In this document: positions 53,269 to 60,931 of the stretch, one piece after another
How positions within the stretch are numbered: the stretch's first letter is position 1
Layout of the letters: the number at the start of each line of letters is the position of its first letter
Assembly (NCBI GenBank): GCA_964416595.1
Contig: CAYQES010000014.1
Span: 1 to 64,000, forward strand
Origin: JAKFYM01 sp964416595
Lineage (GTDB): Bacteria; Bdellovibrionota; UBA1018; CAIPTA01
Length of the DNA stretch: 64,000 nucleotides
Reading direction: 5' to 3'
Program-made: the position numbers and the translations under genes
The notes under the pieces: model-generated
The model's database searches: none
Told to the model about the DNA's origin: nothing
Seen by the model: only the letters and a program-made list of their open reading frames with translations

Positions 53269-54285
53269 ATGTATGATCTTGTGTGGGATCATTTTTTAGA
53301 AACCCCTTCCCTCTTTTTCCCAAAAGACGAAGTTGTTGCGCGGGCCGTGGCTATTCGGAATTTAACTGCGTCATTGGGATATGAATTATTTTATCCCGTG
53401 AAAGCTTTTAGTAATCCTGACTTTTTATCTCTCATTGAGAGCCATATAGATGGATTTGATGTGAGCAGCTTAGAAGAGGCGAAGAAGATTTCTTCTCATA
53501 AAAAAATTTCTGTGTATAGCCCCCACGATTCTTATGGGGCGGCGGGGAAAATCATCGAGTATGGCATGCCGGTGCAAGATGTGATTTTAGAGCACCCCAT
53601 TCTTCATTCTAAGGGGGCTAGAGAAAATGTTTTTTATCGGCTCAATATTAGCCCCCTTTCTCCGCAAAAGGAGCCCAGCCGTTTTGGTGTGCATCCACTA
53701 GATTTTCATTTACTGGCGGAAGAGCGGAATTTCCATTTTCATTTACGTAATCCACAGGAGTTTTCTGCGGTCGAGTTTTTAGAAATTATCCAAAAACTAA
53801 GAATCGCCTTTCCCAAGATGGAAAGGCTGATTATGGGCGGCGGCTGGCATAAATTCTCCTGGGCGGAATTTGCGGCGATCCTGCGCGAAGTTCGAAATGC
53901 TAATCCTGATTTGCAATTACGAATTGAGCCAGGAAAATTATTTGTGCATGAGCTTGGATATGCGGCCACAAAAATTCTTACAAAAAAAATGTATGGTGAT
54001 TCCGTGGATATTATCGTGGATTTAAGTTCCGTTACCCATACGCTTTGGAGCGTGCCACAGCTGATGAAATCCGAAATAAATACAGCTCCTGAGCCTATCC
54101 AGCTCACCATTTACGGCCCCAGCTGTTATGAGGCCGATATAGTTGGGCGCTATAAAATTTCAAAAGAGTTGGCTCAGAAACTAAGTGTAGGCAGCAGACT
54201 CATTTTTTCTGGAGTAACGGGCTATACAGCAGAACGGCAACATTCTTTTAATGGGATTTTGCCTGCAACTATACATTTCATCTAA
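53269..54285 (+). CDS. Fold-type III PLP-dependent decarboxylase (carboxynorspermidine/ornithine/DAP decarboxylase family)
   Basis: The 338-residue protein has the TIM-barrel features of the alanine-racemase-fold decarboxylases. The PLP lysine is probably in FYPVKAFSNP (about residue 44). SRFGV, the glycine-rich MGGGWHKF and RIEPGKLF bind phosphate. The active-site cysteine region YGPSCYEADIVG and the closing HSFNG are typical of the family. The ending resembles NspC more than LysA. It lacks the usual 20-30 N-terminal residues. The gene converges on the radical SAM gene with a 4-bp overlap. Confidence 0.8.
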   Translation: MYDLVWDHFLETPSLFFPKDEVVARAVAIRNLTASLGYELFYPVKAFSNPDFLSLIESHIDGFDVSSLEEAKKISSHKKISVYSPHDSYGAAGKIIEYGMPVQDVILEHPILHSKGARENVFYRLNISPLSPQKEPSRFGVHPLDFHLLAEERNFHFHLRNPQEFSAVEFLEIIQKLRIAFPKMERLIMGGGWHKFSWAEFAAILREVRNANPDLQLRIEPGKLFVHELGYAATKILTKKMYGDSVDIIVDLSSVTHTLWSVPQLMKSEINTAPEPIQLTIYGPSCYEADIVGRYKISKELAQKLSVGSRLIFSGVTGYTAERQHSFNGILPATIHFI

Positions 54286-56273
54286 ACTGTGGCCGGCTGA
54301 TCTTGTATCTTTTGCCAGAAGTAAGTTTGATAGCTCCTAAGATTGTGGGGCTTAATGATTTTCCAGAAAAAATCTTGTTCACCAGAAAAATGAAGATCTA
54401 CTAGTAAGCTGGATCCCGTCTTATTTTCATTAATTAGTATCGGGCTCACTGCTTCCGATAGAATACTCCCTTGAGTCTTGAAATATTTGGGCCAGTCATA
54501 TTTGCATGAAATGATACGGCCGTGCTTGGGGTCGTAGTCTGGGCTAATGAGCATCTTGGTTTGAAATAAAAGTAGATCGTCTAAAATTTCTTGGGGGATA
54601 GAGGGGTGGTAGGCCCCCAAAAAGCGCCTAACATCTTTATAAAAGCGCACCTGATTTTTTAAGCTCGTATAATAAATCCACTCTTCAGGCTGGCAGTAGA
54701 AATCGAATTCTGGCCCAGGATCCATGAGAATGCTGCTGTTTTCTTTGTATAAAAAACTTTGCTTACTCTGAAGAATTTCCTTTTGCAAAAAAGCAAAAAA
54801 TTCACCATGAGATTCTAAGTTTTCTACGAGGCTTTCGTAGAATTCCCCGTAAGGAATTTGGTGGCTGAAACGTAAATACTGACTCACAAATCGCAATAAG
54901 CCCAAGTTATGTAGGGCTTTACAAAAATCCGCATAATAGAGGCATTGGATAAAATCTTCTTTAGTGAGAGTGTTAGTTTCGCAAATATATTCTGAAGTAT
55001 TACTGTGGTAATGGTGCAGATCTTGAGCGTTTTTAAAAACGCGGGAGCGGGCTGCGGGCCGCCGCATGGATTGGATGCCCCATTTTTCCAAATACGCTGG
55101 ATCCTTTGCTGGTGCATTGGGCAAAAGAGCAAAGAGATGGGTTTGAATGTCTTCGTGAAATCCCCACTCCATCATATTGGCCCAAGCTTTTTTCCAATGC
55201 GTGTACGTATCACCAGGATTGCCGGCGATGAGCACCCCCATAGTTGGCACTTTGAGGCGATCAAATTCTTCCACGGCATAGCGCAGATTTTCTGTTTTAA
55301 TATTTTTGCGCTGAATAGATTCTAAAACAGCATCTTCTGTGTGTTGAAAAGAAATGGGCACACAATCGATTAGGGCATGCTGGTGCCAAATTTTTCCAAT
55401 CTCAATCACCCGATCCATATTATTTTTGGCCGCATTCCAGAGAATGCGTTTAGGGTAACCATATTTCTGTTTGGCCTCCACGATCCAGCGTGCGATTTCC
55501 AGATCTTGGGAGAAAATGCCGAAATTGGCATCAGTAATAAAAACTACTTCAACTTGTTGTTCTCCTAGCCAATCAATTTCAGCTTTTGTTTTTTGGTAAT
55601 CGAAGGGGCGGATTTTCCCCATGGTGGCGGAACCCCAGTCACAGAAACTGCAGCTGTAGGGGCAGCCTCGATTGGTTTCCAGCATGGCATAGATTTTTGT
55701 GTTTTCTTGGCGAAGCTTTTGAATCCAGTACTCAAAATGAGGGCGATTGCTAAGGTAAGCCGAGGGGCGGCTAGTAAAAGAAGCGTTTTTTTCTTCTTTT
55801 GTGTGCGTTCCATCCTTCAGGATTAAATTCGGGATTTGTGTGAGTTCTTTTTCTCCCAATTGCCAACGTAAGATTTCGGGGAACACATCTTCCCCATCCT
55901 TTTTAACGATCAAATCTATAAATTTTAAATCTTCCTGAGGGCTGCGCCAATCTGGTTGGGGCCCACCGGCCACTACAAGGCAATGGGGGTTTTTCTTTTT
56001 AATTTTTTGCGCCATTTCTAGTTGTAGGGGCCAGTTCCATTCATAGCCGCTGATAGCAAATACATCTATTTTCTCCAAATCGTAATTTTGGAGTAAAACT
56101 TCTGCGGAATTTGTGTGAAAAATGGGGGTGAGCCATTCTGTTGAGTATTTTAAAATCGGATCCAGATCACAAGCTGATTTTAAACAGCCCCAAATATAGG
56201 GAATATACGTAACCGTGCTCATCCAGTTGGGTACGGAAACCAGGATGCGTATTTTTTTTTCTGCAGTGGCCAC
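54282..56273 (-). CDS. Cobalamin-binding-type radical SAM enzyme
   Basis: The 663-residue protein has an N-terminal Rossmann-like domain (about 8-130) of the B12-binding type, but without the DxHxxG cobalamin-ligand motif. The radical SAM core follows, with NRGCPYSCSFCDWGS giving the Cx3Cx2C cluster site (Cys204, 208, 211). An additional C-terminal domain of about 250 residues is of unknown type. Class B enzymes of this sort methylate or rearrange unactivated carbons. The GTG start at 56273 overlaps the preceding stop. It is the last gene of the oxygenase operon. Confidence 0.87.
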   Translation of the reverse strand: MATAEKKIRILVSVPNWMSTVTYIPYIWGCLKSACDLDPILKYSTEWLTPIFHTNSAEVLLQNYDLEKIDVFAISGYEWNWPLQLEMAQKIKKKNPHCLVVAGGPQPDWRSPQEDLKFIDLIVKKDGEDVFPEILRWQLGEKELTQIPNLILKDGTHTKEEKNASFTSRPSAYLSNRPHFEYWIQKLRQENTKIYAMLETNRGCPYSCSFCDWGSATMGKIRPFDYQKTKAEIDWLGEQQVEVVFITDANFGIFSQDLEIARWIVEAKQKYGYPKRILWNAAKNNMDRVIEIGKIWHQHALIDCVPISFQHTEDAVLESIQRKNIKTENLRYAVEEFDRLKVPTMGVLIAGNPGDTYTHWKKAWANMMEWGFHEDIQTHLFALLPNAPAKDPAYLEKWGIQSMRRPAARSRVFKNAQDLHHYHSNTSEYICETNTLTKEDFIQCLYYADFCKALHNLGLLRFVSQYLRFSHQIPYGEFYESLVENLESHGEFFAFLQKEILQSKQSFLYKENSSILMDPGPEFDFYCQPEEWIYYTSLKNQVRFYKDVRRFLGAYHPSIPQEILDDLLLFQTKMLISPDYDPKHGRIISCKYDWPKYFKTQGSILSEAVSPILINENKTGSSLLVDLHFSGEQDFFWKIIKPHNLRSYQTYFWQKIQDQPATV

Positions 56274-56944
56274 TATTTTTTAAACCAATCTAACAAAAAG
56301 GGATGACCAATTTGGGTGCGAGATAAAATCTCAGTAGAGAATTCTTTTATGCTGTTTTGCAAAAGTTTTTGATAGTGATCATCCGCTTGGCCGTTCCATG
56401 GATTTCCAAAACAAAGAGTGATTTTTTCTTGATGACTACCATTGCGCATGCCATGGCAGTGGGAGCCATCAATGATATAGGCGGAGTGTTTTTGAGAAAC
56501 ATAATGTTCTTGGCCATCTTCACCAATAAAATAGAGAGAATCCCGCGGGCCTTGACACACAATTCTTAGTTTATGTTGCAAAGATTGGAATTCTTTTTCG
56601 GAGCAATCGATGTGGGGCAAGATTTCAGCTTTTGGGGGTGTGCGTAAAACAGTGATGCGGGGCCTCGGGTTCATCCAGGAAAATAGGTGTTCTTCTATCC
56701 ATTTTTTTACCTGAACCATGGATTCGGCGGGCTGGGTCCAGGCGAAAGATAAATGATGCTTAGACATATCTTTTTCCAAATGTTCACCGCCACCCGTATA
56801 AAGAGGCAACAATTTGCATTGTCGGTAGGAACTCCAGTACCAAGCGCTCTCTTCGGCCGCCAAAATTTCTTGGGCAAAGTTTTTTAAAAGTTCTTCTGTG
56901 AGTGGTAAGGCAATGGGCGCATAAGTAAAATTTAGGTAGTCCAT
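56273..56944 (-). CDS. Aspartyl/asparaginyl beta-hydroxylase-like 2OG-Fe(II) oxygenase (copy 1)
   Basis: The 223-residue protein has the cupin-like double-stranded helix core. His111-Ile-Asp113 lies in LPHIDCS and the distal histidine is His162 or His164 in GSHCHGMRN. KITLCFG follows, with lysine where the 2OG-binding residue usually is arginine. It overlaps the upstream oxygenase gene by 1 bp (TAATG) and the radical SAM gene by 1 bp. Confidence 0.78.
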   Translation of the reverse strand: MDYLNFTYAPIALPLTEELLKNFAQEILAAEESAWYWSSYRQCKLLPLYTGGGEHLEKDMSKHHLSFAWTQPAESMVQVKKWIEEHLFSWMNPRPRITVLRTPPKAEILPHIDCSEKEFQSLQHKLRIVCQGPRDSLYFIGEDGQEHYVSQKHSAYIIDGSHCHGMRNGSHQEKITLCFGNPWNGQADDHYQKLLQNSIKEFSTEILSRTQIGHPFLLDWFKK

Positions 56945-57651
56945 TATTCTTGCCTACTGTTGTTAGATGTGGAGAGATTAAACTCTGCTACAGATAAATT
57001 AGAGGCGCGGCCAGCTTGTATGGACTGTTTCACGTAGTTTACTTGACGAGCCCGCAATTCGAGCCAACTTGGATGAGAAGAATCGCACCATTGTTCTGGA
57101 GTGTTTGTCACACAGGCTAGCTTTGCTTGCACATCTTCTGGGCGTTCACTCACGGGGGCTAAAAGTTCAAACCGTTCCCCGAAGGTCGGTTTGATACGGT
57201 GGAGGTACTTAGTGCCATTTAAATACCAAAGCCGACCATTTTTCTGGATGAGGGTTTCTGTTTCATTTTCATTTTGCACTTCAATATTGGCATTTCCCAG
57301 TATGGTTAAGTGGCATTGGCCATTCCAGAAATAACCATCGCGATGAAAAATGCAAGTTTCTTGGGCGGCATCTTCCACATAGGAAAGGTGGATGAAGTTT
57401 AAGTCTAGGGGCCGGCCAAAGGTTTTTTGAAATATATCTTGTTGTTCCAAGAGAGACGCCACGAATTTTTTAATCAATGGCTGTTGGCTATCTTTATGGA
57501 AGTGCCAACTCCAGTAATTGGAAAAAAATTTTCCACTGCCGTTGGATTTTTGGAAGAGCGGGATCTTGTGGATAATTTCCCTGGCCTCACTTAAGCACCA
57601 CGCAGGGTCTAGTTCTGAAAAATTTAAATGTGTAGGTTCAAATAGCTTCAT
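56944..57651 (-). CDS. Putative 2OG-Fe(II) oxygenase (copy 2)
   Basis: The 235-residue protein has a His103-Arg-Asp105 metal motif (IFHRDGYFW) and the AspH-like strand GRLWYLNGTKYLHRI with distal His151. An arginine at about residue 160 (FGERFELL) could bind 2OG. The family resemblance is through this pattern rather than strong overall similarity, so the call is tentative. The C-terminal 60 residues are polar and probably flexible. It overlaps the unknown small gene upstream by 14 bp. Confidence 0.68.
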   Translation of the reverse strand: MKLFEPTHLNFSELDPAWCLSEAREIIHKIPLFQKSNGSGKFFSNYWSWHFHKDSQQPLIKKFVASLLEQQDIFQKTFGRPLDLNFIHLSYVEDAAQETCIFHRDGYFWNGQCHLTILGNANIEVQNENETETLIQKNGRLWYLNGTKYLHRIKPTFGERFELLAPVSERPEDVQAKLACVTNTPEQWCDSSHPSWLELRARQVNYVKQSIQAGRASNLSVAEFNLSTSNNSRQE

Positions 57652-58066
57652 AAAACTCCACGCTTCCGCCTGGTTGCAAACAAATCCCCAAAAAATGCAA
57701 TTGAAAATCTTTATAGGAAATTCTTTGGCTTTGCCCAGGGGCTAAATCAAATCCCTGGCCAGCTATATATTGGCTTTCCGGGGGAACACTGATGGGAAAT
57801 AAACGGGCTGGCCCAGTCACAGAAAGATCCGCCCAGAGAAAGCGATTTTTTTTGTTCAAAGGGAAAAAAATCAAATAGTACTCGCAGAAGCCCATAATCT
57901 TTTCACCCAATTCCTCTTTGATTCTTGGGAAAAAGCGAAAAATTGTTTTTTCACAGCTACTCTTCAATATTCTCCATGGGGGGCGGGGGTTTTCTGTTCT
58001 GCGCAAAGCACTTAAAGCGCTGCTCGCTTCGAAAAATAAAATGTCGCGATCAAATTGAAACTGCAT
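57638..58066 (-). CDS. Small protein of unknown function within the oxygenase operon
   Basis: The 142-residue protein starts MQFQFDRDILFFEAS. It has a short basic helical part followed by alternating strands (GFCEYYLIFFPL, FLWADLSVTG, PGGSVEFYEA). No known motif, signal peptide or metal site is evident. It is embedded by overlaps of 17 bp upstream and 14 bp downstream, so it is co-translated with oxygenases. A substrate-carrying or accessory role is possible. It does not look like a leader-core precursor peptide. Confidence 0.7.
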   Translation of the reverse strand: MQFQFDRDILFFEASSALSALRRTENPRPPWRILKSSCEKTIFRFFPRIKEELGEKIMGFCEYYLIFFPLNKKNRFLWADLSVTGPARLFPISVPPESQYIAGQGFDLAPGQSQRISYKDFQLHFLGICLQPGGSVEFYEAI

Positions 58067-58718
58067 TTTTATTTTCCAAAATTTCTTGGCTACGAAGTGA
58101 AATAACTAAATGGATCCTTCCACTTTGGCCCCAATTCTTTGCCATATGTTTAAAACCAGGATTCAGGAACCAGACCTCACCTACACCCATCTGCACCTTG
58201 ACGAGCCTTTTTTCCTGAGGGTGCCAGCTGCAATTCCAGCAATCGTTGTTGGAAGTAAGGGGGATATGGATTTTTATAGCGTTGGTGGTGTCGTAATCGT
58301 AATGGGCGGGCCACCAGCCAGAAGGGTCCAGCCAGCTTAAAGTAATGCGGCTAAATTCTCCCAAAGAGCCGGCCACTTTTACGAGGTGAGAATCTTGTGC
58401 CCAGGTTTTTACACTATTGTGGTTCCTGTCGTTGATATAGGGATCTTTTTGCTTGGAATATTCCAAGCGGTTCATTAGGTATTGGCCCCCATTTTGGTTC
58501 ACGAGCCATTGTTTGTTCACACCCACCCAAGTCTTATCGTCCACTTCCTTTTCACGGTCGATTTCGGTGAGATCAATGAATCCGGAATAATCGTAAGCGA
58601 TAAAATCGCTATGGGAGCTTCTTTCTTGGAAGATGCGCTCGCATTCGGCCAACATCGGTTCCACAGGAAAAGTGATGGGTAATTTTAGGTAGGCAGGAAG
58701 GAGTTTTCTAGTTCGCAT
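58050..58718 (-). CDS. Aspartyl/asparaginyl beta-hydroxylase-like 2OG-Fe(II) oxygenase (copy 3)
   Basis: The 222-residue protein has a clear AspH pattern. His139-Tyr-Asp141 lies in WWPAHYDYDTTNAIKIHIPL, and GVGEVWFLNPGFKHMAKN carries distal His191. Arg201 in GRIHLVISL is the probable 2OG ligand. The ATG at 58718 is chosen for its GGAGG site 5 bp upstream; an ATG at 58733 lacks one. It overlaps the upstream oxygenase gene by 11 bp. Confidence 0.85.
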   Translation of the reverse strand: MRTRKLLPAYLKLPITFPVEPMLAECERIFQERSSHSDFIAYDYSGFIDLTEIDREKEVDDKTWVGVNKQWLVNQNGGQYLMNRLEYSKQKDPYINDRNHNSVKTWAQDSHLVKVAGSLGEFSRITLSWLDPSGWWPAHYDYDTTNAIKIHIPLTSNNDCWNCSWHPQEKRLVKVQMGVGEVWFLNPGFKHMAKNWGQSGRIHLVISLRSQEILENKNAVSI

Positions 58719-59469
58719 AATCCTCCACGCCATCCACGCTCATCACTAGATGAATGCGATCGGTAGATCCAAAATTATGGGCCCAGTGGGTTTTACCGCC
58801 GTTGAGCAAATAAACGCGTCCGGCCTGCATGTGGAATGAAGATAATTTTCCTCTCTCCCAACTAAAACTAAAAGCAAAGGGATTAGTGTAGATTGGAATG
58901 TGTAGGCGGCAAGCATACTGTGGAATCACGTCTTTATGGGGGCGAATGCCTTCGCCTGGCGCTAATTTTCCAAAACGCGCTCTGGTAACCCGCCCTTTAA
59001 AGAGGGCCAAGAGCTCTGAGAAGTAAGAATTTTCTAGGCCCGGTGCCAATTGAGTGTAATTGCGCTCATCCACCAATGGATCGTAATCTTCATTTAAATG
59101 TTTTAAACTTTTCAGCACTTGTTTTCGAGATAAATTGGCCGAGTGTTCATACCAGGGTTGGCCGCGGCGCTGGTCTAGCTTTTTCTGTAGAGCAATAGCT
59201 TGTGCGCTGGGATGGGTTAAGATCCCCTCGTAATAACGGGAAGAATAACCGGCATCCACATCCTTCAGAGTTTCTATATAGTTTTTTTCGTAAGCCGTAA
59301 TTCTCGCCAGGGAGCGATTGGCAAATAATTCTTTTAGGGCCGGAAGATTGATTTTGATGTGAGAGAGCTCCGTTAAGGCCGGGAGTGCATTTTTATTGGG
59401 GCGTGCATCCCATTCGGCAGCGATATCTCGGCCAGGAAACAATTCTTTGCTATTTATTGTTTCCCACAT
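58708..59469 (-). CDS. Aspartyl/asparaginyl beta-hydroxylase-like 2OG-Fe(II) oxygenase (copy 4)
   Basis: The 253-residue protein has His178-Lys-Asp180 in GIRPHKDVIP. Its C-terminal half ends AGRVYLLNGGKTHWAHNF with distal His228 or His231, and Arg238 is in TDRIHLVMSV. The segment DPLVDERNYTQ is shared with the next upstream oxygenase and, more weakly, with copy 3, suggesting tandem duplication and divergence. Only 4 bp separate it from the upstream gene. Confidence 0.85.
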   Translation of the reverse strand: MWETINSKELFPGRDIAAEWDARPNKNALPALTELSHIKINLPALKELFANRSLARITAYEKNYIETLKDVDAGYSSRYYEGILTHPSAQAIALQKKLDQRRGQPWYEHSANLSRKQVLKSLKHLNEDYDPLVDERNYTQLAPGLENSYFSELLALFKGRVTRARFGKLAPGEGIRPHKDVIPQYACRLHIPIYTNPFAFSFSWERGKLSSFHMQAGRVYLLNGGKTHWAHNFGSTDRIHLVMSVDGVEDYAN

Positions 59470-59473
59470 ATGT

Positions 59474-60124
59474 CTATACCCGTTCCAGCAAATGGGCGAT
59501 TTGATTGTAGTGAATGCCGAAAATGAGATTGAGTCGTGGTTCTGGGCCAGGATTAATCACCCGATGAAGCCAACCAGTATTAGTGAACCATACTTCGCCC
59601 GGTTGAAATTTTTTTGATTCAACTACCCCTCGGCGGTTGATTTCGAACAAACTTTCCGAGGGTGAGCAGGCAATGCTAATGCGACAGGAAACACTAGTGT
59701 CCGCATCAATGTGCCAATCTAAGCTGGCCTGAGAAGGAAGCGAGGAGAGGCGCGCTCGGTAGGATTGTGGAAAATTTTTCTCAAACCAAGATTTTAGAAC
59801 GGACTGCGCCGGCAGATCGTGAATCCACTGCGTATAATTCTTTTCAACTAGAGGATCTTGGTTTGTTTCACAAAGTTGTAATAACTTTTGCCGATATTGT
59901 TGGTGGGTTTTGGGTAATAAAGAACAAGCGGCGGATATTTTATACGTATCACCGCCCAAATCATTGCCGGAAAAAGCCAAAAAATATTGTTGTGCCTCTG
60001 CGATGGCCGACGGTGGAAGATGTCCCAACAATTGAAAGGAGGGCAATTCATGGCGTCTCTTGCCCCCTTCGCCCCGCACACGAGCGCGCCGAGCTGTTTG
60101 CTGGCAAAGCTCATTTTGTCTCAT
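59474..60124 (-). CDS. Aspartyl/asparaginyl beta-hydroxylase-like 2OG-Fe(II) oxygenase (copy 5)
   Basis: The 216-residue protein has His138-Ile-Asp140 in LDWHIDADTSVSCRIS. PGEVWFTNTGWLHRVI carries distal His187, and Arg197 is in EPRLNLIFG. The ATG at 60124 overlaps the upstream stop (ATGA) with AAGGA 6 bp before it. An upstream in-frame start at 60169 would lie inside the previous gene. It shares the DPLV-E/D-x-NYTQ motif with copy 4. Confidence 0.85.
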   Translation of the reverse strand: MRQNELCQQTARRARVRGEGGKRRHELPSFQLLGHLPPSAIAEAQQYFLAFSGNDLGGDTYKISAACSLLPKTHQQYRQKLLQLCETNQDPLVEKNYTQWIHDLPAQSVLKSWFEKNFPQSYRARLSSLPSQASLDWHIDADTSVSCRISIACSPSESLFEINRRGVVESKKFQPGEVWFTNTGWLHRVINPGPEPRLNLIFGIHYNQIAHLLERV

Positions 60125-60924
60125 TGGTTTTCCTTGGGATTTTGGAGGGCCACAAAACTTAACATGCAATATCGCTCACCACTTTCCACCTTGCGCACCA
60201 GATGAGAAAACTCATGGGAGGAAGGAAAACAAATGGCTGTACCCGTGGTGGGCGCTACGCACATTCCGTAATAGGGGAAAACTAATTCGCCGCCTTGCCA
60301 ATCGGAATTTAAATAAATCACAATACTCACGCCATAACGGCCAAGCTCCATGATTTGGGGTCCATCTTTTCCTTCAATCACATAGCCGTTGTCCCAGTGT
60401 TCGCGTAGAGAGTTACCGGCACTCATGCGATGGATTTTGGGTTGATAGTAGCCAGAAAATTCGTAAGGATAATTGGGAAGGACGTGTTGTAGAGCAAATT
60501 CTTCCACCTTAGATTTGAATTGGGGCGCATCACATCTTTCAATAAAGTTTTCACCCTCTTCTACGCCCTTCCAAGCCAAGTTTTCCCACTGGCCCTCATG
60601 CTTCGACCAGTTCAAGATTTCTTGGCACTGGGCATGAGAAAGAAAATGGGGAATCACAAGAATTTGGCTTTGTTTTTCTCCGGGCATTTCTTTGGAGAAT
60701 TTTTCAAAGATAAAAGTTTCGTATTTTCTTTTTTGCAGTTGAACAATTTGATCGTGTGGGTATGCTTTTCCATGCCGCAATACATGCTGCGCGCTGGGCT
60801 TGATAGGTAAAATCCTAGACTCAGGCATCTCCGAAAAAACTACTATTTTCACTGTATGAAAGCAATAAGATCTCAGGTATCTTTTCCCTGTATAACGCCA
60901 CGTTTCTTTCATTGGGGAAGGCAT
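60121..60924 (-). CDS. Prolyl-4-hydroxylase-like 2OG-Fe(II) oxygenase
   Basis: The 267-residue protein belongs to a different oxygenase branch from its neighbours. His176-Trp-Asp178 lies in LREHWDNG, and IYLNSDWQGGELVFP is typical of P4H-type enzymes. Distal His241 is in EFSHLVRKV and Arg251 sits at the P4H 2OG position. It is the first gene of the operon. The start is uncertain: ATG 60924 leaves 7 bp to the divergent gene, whereas ATG 60828 would leave about 100 bp for promoters and keeps the conserved domain. Confidence 0.83.
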   Translation of the reverse strand: MPSPMKETWRYTGKRYLRSYCFHTVKIVVFSEMPESRILPIKPSAQHVLRHGKAYPHDQIVQLQKRKYETFIFEKFSKEMPGEKQSQILVIPHFLSHAQCQEILNWSKHEGQWENLAWKGVEEGENFIERCDAPQFKSKVEEFALQHVLPNYPYEFSGYYQPKIHRMSAGNSLREHWDNGYVIEGKDGPQIMELGRYGVSIVIYLNSDWQGGELVFPYYGMCVAPTTGTAICFPSSHEFSHLVRKVESGERYCMLSFVALQNPKENQ

Positions 60925-60931
60925 AATAATT

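Noticed and set aside
57638..58066. RiPP precursor peptide for the radical SAM enzyme
   Set aside because: It is 142 residues, without a leader-core pattern, repeats or a cleavage motif, and looks like a folded domain.
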